Source: Planctomycetota bacterium (GTDB lineage: Bacteria > Planctomycetota > UBA1135 > UBA2386). From it: a stretch of DNA of 64,000 nucleotides. Shown here one piece after another: positions 34,553 to 42,576 of the stretch. The notes beneath the pieces were generated by a model that saw nothing but the letters and a program-made list of their open reading frames with translations, searched no databases and was not told the DNA's origin. Positions within the stretch are counted from its first letter, which is position 1, and each line of letters starts with the position of its first letter. The position numbers and the translations under genes were made by a program. The stretch covers positions 2,011,501-2,075,500 of the forward strand of contig JADJWQ010000006.1 of assembly GCA_016716265.1 (NCBI GenBank), given 5' to 3'.

Positions 34553-37549
34553 ATGACCACACCCGCATCGCGATCCATGACAGTGCGCGTCGCCGCGGCC
34601 CTGCTCAGCCTGTGCGTGCTCGGCGCACTTCCGACGTCCGCGCAGACGCCCACATTGCTGCGCGACGTCAACCAGACGCCCGCGAGCGAACCGTCGTCGT
34701 GGCCGTCCGGTTTCAGCGTGCTCGGCGGGCACGCATACTTCTTCGCGCGCACGCGCGCGACCGGCAACGAGCTGTTCCGCACCGACGGCACGGCCATCGG
34801 CACCGTGCTGGTGCTCGACAGCCTGCCCGGCCCCGACGACGGTGCATTCGGCGCGCTGGTGGCCTGGGGCGGCGCGGTCGCTCTCTCGGCGCGGCACCCG
34901 GTGCTCGGCGAGCAGCTCTGGGTCGGCGACGGGTCGCCGCAGAGCTTCGTGCCGCTGCTCGGCGTCCAGGCCGCCACCGGCCATACGGCGCTGGGAGCCG
35001 TGCAGCCGATCGGCAATGCGCTGCTGTTCGTCGCCGACACTGCGTCGTTCGGACCCGAATGGTGGATCACCGACGGCACCACGGCCGGCACCCGGCTCGT
35101 CGTCGACCTGAACCCGGGCAGCTACGGCTCCTATCCGATCGACGTACGCGCGCTCGCCGGCGGCGTGTTCTTCGTCGCCGACGACCTCGTCCACGGCCGC
35201 GAGCCCTGGATCACCGATGGCACCGCGAACGGCACCCGCCTGCTCGCCGACATCGTGCCCGGCGGAGGCTCGAGCAACTGCCGGGTGCTCGCCGATCTCG
35301 GCGGCCGGCTGCTGCTCTACCACGACGTCTACGGCGTGCCGTCGTTCTGGGTGACCGACGGCACGGCCGCCGGCACGGTCCCGATCCCGGGGGGCCCGAC
35401 CGTGACGGCCAACACGGCCGCCGTGGTCACCCGGGGCACCGCGCTGTTCCCGGCATCCGACGCGTCGCACGGCCGCGAGCTGTGGAGCTCGGACGGCACC
35501 GTCAACGGCACACGGCTCGTCGCGGACCTGTCGCCCGGCACCGGCTCGACGCCCGTGTTCCCGCTCGGCGCGCTCCCCGACGGCCGCGTGCTGGCCGGCA
35601 TCGCGGCATCCGCAGGCGCGGGCCTCGCGGGGCTGTGGATCACCGACGGCACGGCGTCGGGCACGACGCGCATCTCGACCGTGCAGCCGCACGGCAGCCA
35701 GGGCGCGCAGCTCGGCGGCGCGCTGGTATTCCGTGCGAGCGACGGCCCGACCGGCGACGAGCCGTGGCGCAGCGACGGCACGCCGCAGGGCACGCAGCTC
35801 GTGCGCGACGTGCTGCCGGGCACCGGCAGCAGCGCGCCGGCCGGCTTCGCGCGGCTCGGCAGCGAGCTCCTGTTCGCCGTGCTGAACCCGGTCCCGCCGG
35901 CCGGCGTCGAGCCCTGGCTCACCGACGGCACCGCGAACGGCACGAGGCTGCTCGCGAACGTCGCTGCGTTGCCGCCCGGCGCGACCGCGTCGAGCGATCC
36001 CTCGGACGGCGTCGACTGGAACGGCCGAGCGATGTTCGTCGCGTGGACCGGCGCGCGCCACGATGCGGTCCTGAGCGACGGGACGCCCGCGGGCACCGCC
36101 GTATACGGCTCGTTCCCGGGACCCGATCCGTTCCCGCAGCTCAACGAGAACGGCAATCCGCGTCTGCACGTGGTCGCCGGCGACCTGCTGGCGCTCGCCG
36201 ACGACCCGAGCTACGCGGTCCGCATGTGGCTCGACACCGGCAATGGGCCCGTCGCGGGTCCGTTGCTCGCATTGTTGCCCGGCTCGCGCCCGCTGGTCGC
36301 GCACGCGACGGTCGGCGACGTCGCGTGGCTGTCCGGCAACGAGCTCTGGCACGTCCGCGGTCTCACCGCGACACGCGCACCGTTGCCGTCCACGCCGCCT
36401 CACGTCTACGAGATCGCAAGGGCAGGCCAGGCGATCGTGTTCACGACGTTCGAGAACGGCACGCCGGCCGTGTGGCGCTGCGATGCCGACAACTCCTGCA
36501 CCCGACTCGTGCTCGCCTCGGCGGGCGTGTCCTTCGGCGACGTCGTCGGCGCGCGCCGCAAGGCGTTCTTCGTCCGCTCGAACGACCCCGCGACCGGCGA
36601 CGAGCCCTGCGTGACCGACGGCACCGCCGCCGGCACCCGCGTGATCGACGTGTGGCCGGGCCCGACCGGCATCTGGCCGCGCCTGTTGGCGGCGTACGGC
36701 GACGGGGCCCTGTTCCTGGCGGACGACGGCAGCGGCGGTCGCACGCTGTGGGCGACCGACGGCACGCTGCCCGGCACCGTCCGGCTCGACCCGTTCCCGC
36801 CCGGCACCGTGGTCGGCGAGATCGAAGCGCTGTGGCCGATCGGCCTCGACCGCTTCGCGTTCACGATGCCGGCCGCGCCGCAGGACACGAAGCTATGGCT
36901 GCTGGATCGCTCCGGCGCGCGCGTGGTGCCGGGTGCCTACGGCAGCGTGATGTCGGTGCTCGGCACGGCGGGCGAGGAGATCTACTTCGCGGCGCGCGCG
37001 CCGCTCCTGAAGCTGTGGCGGAGCGACGGCACCGCCGCCGGCACCATCGAGCTGCTCGAGCTGCAGCAGGTGCCGCAGCTGTTCGCGGTGTCGGCGGGGC
37101 TCGTCTACTTCGACCACGACGACCTCACGCACGGCAGCGAGCCGTTCGTGGTCCCGGCCGGTGCGACCGTGCAGACGCTCGGCACGCCGTGCGGTGTCGG
37201 GATGCGCGCACCGTACCTCGCGGCGAGCGACCCGGTGCTCGGCCGGACGCTGACGCTGCGCGGCGGCGACGGCCCGCCGGGTGCCGTCGGGATCGTCGTG
37301 CTCGGCCGCCCGGCGCCTTGGCCGATCGCCCACGCCGGCGGCTGTGTCGAGTACGTCGACGCGACCGCCGCGATCGTGCTGCTGCAGCTCGCCGACGCCG
37401 GGCGCGAGTTCACGGCGAGCTGGCCGCTGCCGGCCGACCCGGGGCTGATCGGCGTGCACGTCGCCGTGCAGAGCTACTGCGGGCCGTCGACGAACGCGCT
37501 CGGCGTCGAGCTCAGCGCTGGTCTGCGGCTGACCCTCGACACCTGGTGA
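34553..37549 (+). CDS. ELWxxDGT-repeat secreted protein, tandem family B copy 3
   Basis: 998 aa from ATG 34553 (ATG 34577 also possible), signal peptide VRVAAALLSLCVLGALPTSAQ. It starts 23 nt after copy 2. Same order of units, with ELFRTDGTAIGT, WWITDGTTAGT, PWITDGTANGT, LWSSDGTVNGT. Stretches such as HGRELWSSDGT at 29398-29430 and 35467-35499 are almost identical at DNA level to copy 1, which suggests conversion or slippage between copies. The C-terminal module is present (PCGVGMRAPYLAASDPVLG, WPLPADPGLIGVHVAVQSYCGPSTNALGVELSAGL). A hairpin cluster follows. Confidence 0.93.
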   Translation: MTTPASRSMTVRVAAALLSLCVLGALPTSAQTPTLLRDVNQTPASEPSSWPSGFSVLGGHAYFFARTRATGNELFRTDGTAIGTVLVLDSLPGPDDGAFGALVAWGGAVALSARHPVLGEQLWVGDGSPQSFVPLLGVQAATGHTALGAVQPIGNALLFVADTASFGPEWWITDGTTAGTRLVVDLNPGSYGSYPIDVRALAGGVFFVADDLVHGREPWITDGTANGTRLLADIVPGGGSSNCRVLADLGGRLLLYHDVYGVPSFWVTDGTAAGTVPIPGGPTVTANTAAVVTRGTALFPASDASHGRELWSSDGTVNGTRLVADLSPGTGSTPVFPLGALPDGRVLAGIAASAGAGLAGLWITDGTASGTTRISTVQPHGSQGAQLGGALVFRASDGPTGDEPWRSDGTPQGTQLVRDVLPGTGSSAPAGFARLGSELLFAVLNPVPPAGVEPWLTDGTANGTRLLANVAALPPGATASSDPSDGVDWNGRAMFVAWTGARHDAVLSDGTPAGTAVYGSFPGPDPFPQLNENGNPRLHVVAGDLLALADDPSYAVRMWLDTGNGPVAGPLLALLPGSRPLVAHATVGDVAWLSGNELWHVRGLTATRAPLPSTPPHVYEIARAGQAIVFTTFENGTPAVWRCDADNSCTRLVLASAGVSFGDVVGARRKAFFVRSNDPATGDEPCVTDGTAAGTRVIDVWPGPTGIWPRLLAAYGDGALFLADDGSGGRTLWATDGTLPGTVRLDPFPPGTVVGEIEALWPIGLDRFAFTMPAAPQDTKLWLLDRSGARVVPGAYGSVMSVLGTAGEEIYFAARAPLLKLWRSDGTAAGTIELLELQQVPQLFAVSAGLVYFDHDDLTHGSEPFVVPAGATVQTLGTPCGVGMRAPYLAASDPVLGRTLTLRGGDGPPGAVGIVVLGRPAPWPIAHAGGCVEYVDATAAIVLLQLADAGREFTASWPLPADPGLIGVHVAVQSYCGPSTNALGVELSAGLRLTLDTW

Positions 37550-37593
37550 CTCGACAACCGGTGATCCCACCCGTTCCGCGAGGGCGTACATGA

Positions 37594-37627
37594 AGCGGCC
37601 CGGCCACCTCACGGCGACCGGGCCGCT
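37594..37627. terminator. Hairpin after the ELWxxDGT array
   Basis: A 10-bp perfect stem (37594-37603 with 37618-37627), 14-nt loop, 45 nt after the copy 3 stop, followed by a CT-rich run. It sits between convergent genes and may work both ways. Confidence 0.55.
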
Positions 37628-37708
37628 GCACCCTCTCGTTCTCTCGAAACCCTCTCGGACCCTCGTCTCCCCCAGGTCCAGGCCGCTCGCGGCGGCCACC
37701 CCCAGAAG

Positions 37709-37739
37709 CGGGATTCGCGCGCCGAGCGAAGTCCCGCAG
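37709..37739. terminator. Second hairpin in the same convergent region
   Basis: GCGGGA and TTCGC pair with GCGAA and TCCCGC with a one-base bulge. On the minus strand it follows the stop of the gene at 37779-38288, and may end that transcript. Confidence 0.4.
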
Positions 37740-37778
37740 CGGGGATTCTGCTGGCCGCTCGCCAGCGACCGGTCCGCG

Positions 37779-38288
37779 TCACCAGCTGAAGCCGATCGCC
37801 TGCGAGAACTTGAACGTCAGCGACGAGCACGGGTCGATCAGCACCGCCTGCACCCAGACGAAGCCCGGGCCGGCCGGCACGTTGACGTTCCAGCGGGTCA
37901 TCCCCGTCGTGCTCGTGATCCCGGCCATCGGCACCGGCAGCGGCGAGAAGCTGAGCGCGTACCAGACGTTCGTGCCGCCGGCGACCGGCCCGGCGCAGGT
38001 GGCCGGCTGCGCGGGGAAGAACGGGAAGCCGGGCGAGTTGCAGCCGACGAAGTCGAACAGCAGGATCGCGGCGGTCGACCCGACCGCGTTGGTGTCGAAC
38101 GCGGCGACGAACGGCGCGCCCGGAGTGAAGCCGAGGTTCGTGCACGACGTCGTACCGCTGCCCTGCGGCACGTAGGTCGGCGGCAGCCGGATCTGCAGAT
38201 CGTTGACGAAGGGCACGCCGGTCGTCTGCGCACAGGGTCGCGCGGCCAGGGCGAACAGGATCAGGGACAGCGTCAGCAGGTGCTTCAT
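37779..38288 (-). CDS. Small secreted Cys-containing beta protein
   Basis: 169 aa from ATG 38288, where a signal peptide begins (KHLLTLSLILFALAARPCAQ). The mature part is beta-rich with four cysteines (TTSC, FVGC, PATC, DPC). Its end (WNVNVPAGPGFVWVQAVLIDPCSS) resembles the strand pattern that closes the larger secreted proteins of the window, so it may be that C-terminal module standing alone. Function unknown. It is divergent from the FHA-GGDEF gene. Confidence 0.8.
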   Translation of the reverse strand: MKHLLTLSLILFALAARPCAQTTGVPFVNDLQIRLPPTYVPQGSGTTSCTNLGFTPGAPFVAAFDTNAVGSTAAILLFDFVGCNSPGFPFFPAQPATCAGPVAGGTNVWYALSFSPLPVPMAGITSTTGMTRWNVNVPAGPGFVWVQAVLIDPCSSLTFKFSQAIGFSW

Positions 38289-38434
38289 CGGAACAACTCC
38301 TCGGAACCGTCGGGAACGACTCCGACTGGATGACCGGAAGCGCCTCCGAGTGGACATCCGCGCGTGGAATTCCCGGCCCACCGCTCCGAGCCGGTCGGTG
38401 CCAGCGCCGCGTCGGAGCCATGGCTGTGGCGCGC

Positions 38435-38440
38435 TATGAT
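38435..38440 (+). promoter_or_regulatory. -10 element TATGAT before the FHA-GGDEF gene
   Basis: TATGAT lies 27 nt before the ATG at 38468 and downstream of other possible in-frame starts, which supports 38468 as the start. Confidence 0.5.
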
Positions 38441-38467
38441 CCGGCACTGGCGCGCGCCCGCTCCTCG

Positions 38468-39379
38468 ATGTCCACCGGCACCGGACCCGATCTCAATGCG
38501 ACCCGTCACCTCGGCACCGGCGGCGTGCCCCCTGACCCGGCGCGCCCGCGCCTGGCCGTCCTGATGGTCCTGCGCGGCGCGCAGGTCGGCCGCCGCTACC
38601 TGCTGAACGAGAACCGCCTCGTGCTCGGCAGGCGCCCCGACCGCGCCGATCTGGTGATCCCCGACGACCACGCGGTGTCGAGCGCGCACTGCCGGATCGA
38701 GCGCGTCGAGCAGCCCGAGATCTGGACGCTCGTCGATCTCGGCTCGACGAACGGCACCTTCGTCGGCGGCCGGCGGATCGCGACGGTCGAGCTGCGCGAT
38801 CGCGACCGCATCCGGCTCGGCGACACGATCCTGGAGTTCACGTTCCACGACGAGATCGACGACGACTTCCACCGCCGCCTCGACCGGTTGATGAACCTGG
38901 ACGACCTGACCGGCCTGCCGGTCCAACGCGTGTTCCGGGATCGCTTCCAGGACGCGATCCGCACGAGCACCGACACCGGCGTGCCGCTCGGTGTGTTCAT
39001 GATGGACCTCGACGGTCTGAAGCGGATCAACGACACGCACGGCCATCACCTGGGCGCGCACTCGATCGCCGTCGCCGGCCGCCGCCTCGGCGCACTCGTC
39101 GACGCGAGCGGCGGAGTCGTCAGCCGCTTCGGTGGTGACGAGTTCTCCGCGTTCGTCCCCGGCCTCGACCGCGTGGCGACCCTCGCGCTCGGCGAACGGC
39201 TCCGCGAGAGCATCGGTGACACGCCGATCTCGTGGGACGCGACGGTCGTCCAGCCGACGATCTCGATCGGCGCGGCGGTCTGCCCGGACGACGGCGACTC
39301 GTGTGAAGCGCTGATGCGGCGGGCAGACGAGGCGCTGTACCGCGCCAAGGCCGCCGGCCGCAACCGCGTCAGCGTTTGA
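38468..39379 (+). CDS. FHA-GGDEF diguanylate cyclase
   Basis: 303 aa; start at 38468 because TATGAT is 27 nt upstream. FHA domain (about 28-125) with LVLGRRPDRADLVIPDDHAVSSAHCRIE and LGSTNGTFVGGRR, which binds phosphothreonine. GGDEF domain (about 140-302) with LDDLTGLPVQRVF, MDLDGLKRINDTHGH, the active-site SRFGGDEFSAF and ADEALYRAKAAGRNRV, so it should make cyclic di-GMP from GTP. The RxxD inhibitory site expected before GGDEF is missing. Likely input: a protein phosphorylated by one of the Ser/Thr kinases of the cell (two are in the window). Confidence 0.94.
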   Translation: MSTGTGPDLNATRHLGTGGVPPDPARPRLAVLMVLRGAQVGRRYLLNENRLVLGRRPDRADLVIPDDHAVSSAHCRIERVEQPEIWTLVDLGSTNGTFVGGRRIATVELRDRDRIRLGDTILEFTFHDEIDDDFHRRLDRLMNLDDLTGLPVQRVFRDRFQDAIRTSTDTGVPLGVFMMDLDGLKRINDTHGHHLGAHSIAVAGRRLGALVDASGGVVSRFGGDEFSAFVPGLDRVATLALGERLRESIGDTPISWDATVVQPTISIGAAVCPDDGDSCEALMRRADEALYRAKAAGRNRVSV

Positions 39380-39434
39380 ACCGCAGCCGGCCGCGCTCCG
39401 TCGTGGACTCCGGCCCGATCACCGTTGGAGGCGC

Positions 39435-39440
39435 TATGGT
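39435..39440 (+). promoter_or_regulatory. -10-like TATGGT
   Basis: TATGGT ends 7 nt before the ATG at 39448, and overlaps the upstream ATG at 39436, which argues for the later start. Confidence 0.4.
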
Positions 39441-39447
39441 CGGAGCG

Positions 39448-40665
39448 ATGAACATGCTCCGGCTCGCGCTCGCGCTCGGCACGCTGGTGCTGCCGCTCGC
39501 CCCGCGCACCCTGCCAGCCCAGGAAATGCCCGCAGCGCCGTCCGGCGACCGCGTGCTGCGCGCCGACGGGCGGCCCACCGACCCGGACTGCTTCCCGATC
39601 GCCGTGTGGCTGCAGAGCCCGCGCAATGCAACGCGCTATCGCGAGGCAGGGATCAACCTCTACGTCGGACTATGGAGGGGACCGACCGAGGAGCAGCTCG
39701 GACAGCTTCGCGCCGCGGGAATGCCGGTGATCTGCGACCAGAACGAGGTCGGCCTGGCGCACCGCGACGATCCGTTGATCGCCGGCTGGATGCACGGTGA
39801 CGAGCCCGACAATGCGCAGCCGGTGCGCGACCCGGACAGCGCGACACGTCGCTGGGGCCCACCGGTGCCGCCGGCGACCGTCGTCGCCGACTACGAGCGC
39901 CTGCGCTCACGGGACGCGACGCGGCCGGTGCTGCTGAACCTCGGCCAGGGCGTCGCCAACGACGCCTGGATCGGCCGCGGACCCGGCGCATCGCCGGACG
40001 ACTACCCGCGCTACGTGCAAGGCGCCGACATCGTGAGCTTCGACGTCTATCCCGTCGCCGGGCTGTCGAGCCCGGACCGGCTGTGGCTCGTGCCGCTCGG
40101 GCTCGAACGACTGACCGCGTGGACCGGCGGACGCAAGGTGCTGTGGAGCTGCGTCGAGTGCACGCGCATCTCGAACCTCGACATGCGGCCGACACCCGCT
40201 CAGGTCGAGGCAGAGGTGTGGATGGCGATCGCGCGCGGCTCCCGCGGACTGATCTGGTTCGTGCACCAGTTCCGGCCGGAGTTCGACGAGGACGCATTGC
40301 TCGCGGATTCCGAGATGCTCGCGACGGTCAGCTCGATCAACCACCGCCTGCAACGGTTGGCTCGAGTGCTGAACACCGAGCCGGAGCCGACGCTCGCGAG
40401 CGTCTCCCCGGCAGATCCGGCGGTGCCGTTCGCGCTGCGGGCCCACCGCGCCGACGGCGCGGTCTGGCTGATCGCGGCGAACCTGCGCAACTGCGAGACG
40501 CGCGCACACCTCGCGCTCGATGGCACGCGCGGCGCGCGGTCGGTCGAGGTCGTCGACGAGGACCGGCGGATCGCCGTCGAGGACGACGGCTTCGACGACG
40601 CGTTCGGCCCGTTCGCCACGCACGTCTACCGGATCGCCACCACCCGCGGGCAGGGCCTTCGATGA
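39448..40665 (+). CDS. Secreted glycoside-hydrolase-like TIM-barrel protein
   Basis: 405 aa. I use ATG 39448; ATGs at 39436 and 39454 are alternatives. A signal peptide follows (MLRLALALGTLVLPLAPRTLPAQ). The barrel shows FPIAVWLQSPRNATRYREAGINLYVGLW, PLIAGWMHGDEPDNAQ with a likely catalytic or acid Glu, DIVSFDVYPVAG, KVLWSCVEC and SRGLIWFVHQFRPEF. The final 80 residues form a small beta domain (RADGAVWLIAANLRNCETRAHLAL) as in glycosidases. Family and substrate are not certain. A small hairpin overlaps the stop codon (40663-40668/40672-40677). Confidence 0.8.
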   Translation: MNMLRLALALGTLVLPLAPRTLPAQEMPAAPSGDRVLRADGRPTDPDCFPIAVWLQSPRNATRYREAGINLYVGLWRGPTEEQLGQLRAAGMPVICDQNEVGLAHRDDPLIAGWMHGDEPDNAQPVRDPDSATRRWGPPVPPATVVADYERLRSRDATRPVLLNLGQGVANDAWIGRGPGASPDDYPRYVQGADIVSFDVYPVAGLSSPDRLWLVPLGLERLTAWTGGRKVLWSCVECTRISNLDMRPTPAQVEAEVWMAIARGSRGLIWFVHQFRPEFDEDALLADSEMLATVSSINHRLQRLARVLNTEPEPTLASVSPADPAVPFALRAHRADGAVWLIAANLRNCETRAHLALDGTRGARSVEVVDEDRRIAVEDDGFDDAFGPFATHVYRIATTRGQGLR

Positions 40666-40842
40666 CGCAGCGCGTCAGCGGATCGGCCCGCGCACCGCGC
40701 GATTGCGGAGCCGCCCAATCGGTCAGCGGCGAGCCGAGCACGGGGTCCTGCGGTCGCACCCCGTCGAGATCGCCGGGCGCCAGCGCCGTACACCACGCGC
40801 CCGCAGGCGCCACGATCGCAGCTGGCTTTCCAGGCCGGGTGA

Positions 40843-41364
40843 TCACGCCGGACGCAGCAGGCCGAAGATCCACAGGTCGGTGAGCTCGCCGTCCTTGAAC
40901 ACCGCCCTCCGCAGCACACCCTCGCGGACGAAACCGCATTTCCCGAGGACGCGCGCCGACGCGGCATTCCATGCGAACACCTCGGCGTGGATGCGCACGA
41001 GCTCGGGCCAGGTCGCAAATGCATATGCGCAGACCCGCGGCACGGCGGCGCTGACGATCCCCCGGCCCTGGAACGGCGACCCGATCCAGAACCCGATCTC
41101 GAGCGAGCGCCGGTGGACGTCGTCTCGCGGTCGCAGCCCGACCGCGCCGACCGCGGCGCCATCGACGTCGATCGCCCACACCTGCGGCGGCTCGACACCG
41201 ACGACGCCCGCGAGGAACGCCTGCGCATCTGCCAGGTCGTACGGGTGCGGCACGCGGTCACGCAGATTGCGCCATACGGCGCGGTCGTTCATCAGCGGCG
41301 CGATCGCCGCCGCGTCGTCGGCCCGGAACGGCCGCAATCTCGCACCGGTCGGAGGAAGCTCCAT
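40843..41364 (-). CDS. GNAT-family N-acetyltransferase (RimJ/RimL type)
   Basis: 173 aa, the usual length. LRPFRADDAAAIAPLMND at the start, the acetyl-CoA binding segment IGFWIGSPFQGRGIVSAAV (pattern Q-x-x-G-x-G/A), and NAASARVLGKCGFVREG near the end are typical of enzymes that acetylate protein N-termini or small amines. Target unknown. It converges with the secreted glycosidase-like gene and is followed upstream by the tRNA on the same strand. Confidence 0.92.
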   Translation of the reverse strand: MELPPTGARLRPFRADDAAAIAPLMNDRAVWRNLRDRVPHPYDLADAQAFLAGVVGVEPPQVWAIDVDGAAVGAVGLRPRDDVHRRSLEIGFWIGSPFQGRGIVSAAVPRVCAYAFATWPELVRIHAEVFAWNAASARVLGKCGFVREGVLRRAVFKDGELTDLWIFGLLRPA

Positions 41365-41545
41365 CGCAGGATCTCGAGACCCGCTTTCCGGGGGGGCCGC
41401 AGGATCCGCACCGGGCGGCGAGGTCGGTCCGGATCACTCCCACCACCGACCCGCGCGGAACGGGCCTTCGACACGCCGCGACCCGGCGGTCGGTGCGGCG
41501 GCCCGACGCGCCTGCGTCGCCGCACCGGAGCCGAGCCCCGCTCGG

Positions 41546-41620
41546 CGAGGCGACTGCCAGAGCGACTGCCAGAGCGACTGCCAGAGCGACTGCGGGGTGA
41601 CTGCGGAGGTGACTGCGGAG
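41546..41620. repeat. 12-bp tandem repeats beside tRNA-Val
   Basis: Three and a half copies of a 12-bp unit (GCGACTGCCAGA) run from about 41550, then turn into a related 12-bp unit (GGGGTGACTGC, GGAGGTGACTGC). They lie just past the 3' end of the tRNA in its own transcript direction. Slippage is the simplest origin. Confidence 0.7.
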
Positions 41621-41658
41621 GCGTCAGCGCGCGTCGACCACCCGGCCGGTCGAGGTCA

Positions 41659-41731
41659 TGGGCCGTGCTGGACTCGAACCAGCGACTTCCACCTTGTGAC
41701 GATGGCACTCTACCAACTGAGTTAACGGCCC
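41659..41731 (-). tRNA. tRNA-Val (anticodon CAC)
   Basis: 73 nt on the minus strand. Acceptor GGGCCGT/ACGGCCC with A73; D-stem ACTC/GAGT; anticodon stem CCATC/GGTGG with loop GTCACAA, so U33 is followed by CAC; T-stem GCTGG/CCAGC with loop TTCGAGT. The 3' CCA is not encoded. One T-G pair lies in the anticodon stem. It reads GUG codons, common in this GC-rich genome. Confidence 0.93.
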
Positions 41732-41831
41732 CCGCCCCTGGACTCTGTCGGCACATGACAGCGCCGGCCTGAGTCGTGGTCAACGGTCGAGCGCGCGAAT
41801 TCGCGGGGCCCGCGGCGGCGGCGGCGGGCCG

Positions 41832-42341
41832 TCAGTCGGCGGCCGGCGGCAACGCGGCGTCGGCCCCGAGCCAGTAGGCGACCGCGCCGCGCAGCGTGCG
41901 CAGGTGGACGTCGAGGAAGTTCGAGCGCTCGATCACCGAGTTCGCCCCGGCACGGCGCAGCGCGCGGATCTCCGCGTCGCTCGCCATCCCGCCGACCACC
42001 AGCAGCGGCACGGCAGCGCCGAGCGGGTCCGCGCGCAGCGCGGCGAGCGCGGACATCGTGTCGCAGTCGCCGTTCGCGTCGATCCAGACGATCACGGCGT
42101 GGGCGGCGGCGCCGGCGGCGCGCAGCGCGTCGAGCGCAGCGGCGACGGACGGGGCCTCGACGACGTGCGCCGCGAGCCGCTGATCACGTGCGGCGCGCGC
42201 CAGCAGCTCCGCCTCGCCGAGGCGGCCGCCGACCAGCACGAGATCGACGCACTCGACGCGCGCGCGGCAGCCGCCCGCGGGACCGCCGACCGGGGCGGCG
42301 GGCGCGTCGTTCGGGTGTGGCTCGGAGTCGGTGACGGTCAT
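41832..42341 (-). CDS. Degenerate response-regulator receiver protein
   Basis: 169 aa. A receiver-like fold covers about 30-160: VDLVLVGGRLGEAELLARAA, AHAVIVWIDANGDCDTMSALAALRADP with Asp at the phosphorylation place, VPLLVVGGMASDAEIRALRRAGANSVIERSNF. The conserved Ser/Thr (beta 4) is replaced by Gly and the Lys (beta 5) by Glu/Arg, and only part of the acidic pocket is seen, so phosphorylation is doubtful. It resembles Rcp1-type single-domain receivers, including the final GAVAYWL helix. No histidine kinase is nearby. Confidence 0.8.
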   Translation of the reverse strand: MTVTDSEPHPNDAPAAPVGGPAGGCRARVECVDLVLVGGRLGEAELLARAARDQRLAAHVVEAPSVAAALDALRAAGAAAHAVIVWIDANGDCDTMSALAALRADPLGAAVPLLVVGGMASDAEIRALRRAGANSVIERSNFLDVHLRTLRGAVAYWLGADAALPPAAD

Positions 42342-42394
42342 GGCGCGGGTCCGGGGGCGCGATCCGCAGCCGGCGGCAACGCGGCGACGGCGCG

Positions 42395-42400
42395 ACCATA
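42395..42400 (-). promoter_or_regulatory. -10-like TATGGT on the minus strand
   Basis: In the 235-bp divergent region, TATGGT reads toward the receiver-like gene, 53 nt before its ATG. The same hexamer precedes the gene at 39448. Confidence 0.3.
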
Positions 42401-42576
42401 TCGGTCTTTTCGGCCGGAACCGCCCGCGTGCTCACTGGGGAGACCCCGCGGTCGGTCAGGAAAGCACGCGCAGGGCCAACCCTCCGACGTCCGGCTCCCG
42501 GACCGTCCGCTGCGCTCGGCTCAGGCGAGAGTGCCGCAACGCCCGATACGGAGAGCGAGTCCAAACCGAGCGCGCC

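Noticed and set aside
41552..41590. 12-bp repeats as a CRISPR array
   Set aside because: Units are directly adjacent, with no spacers, and too short; no cas genes are present.
42331..42576. Extension of the large HEAT protein to 42331
   Set aside because: It would run through the divergent promoter region and hide the signal peptide that starts at 42577.
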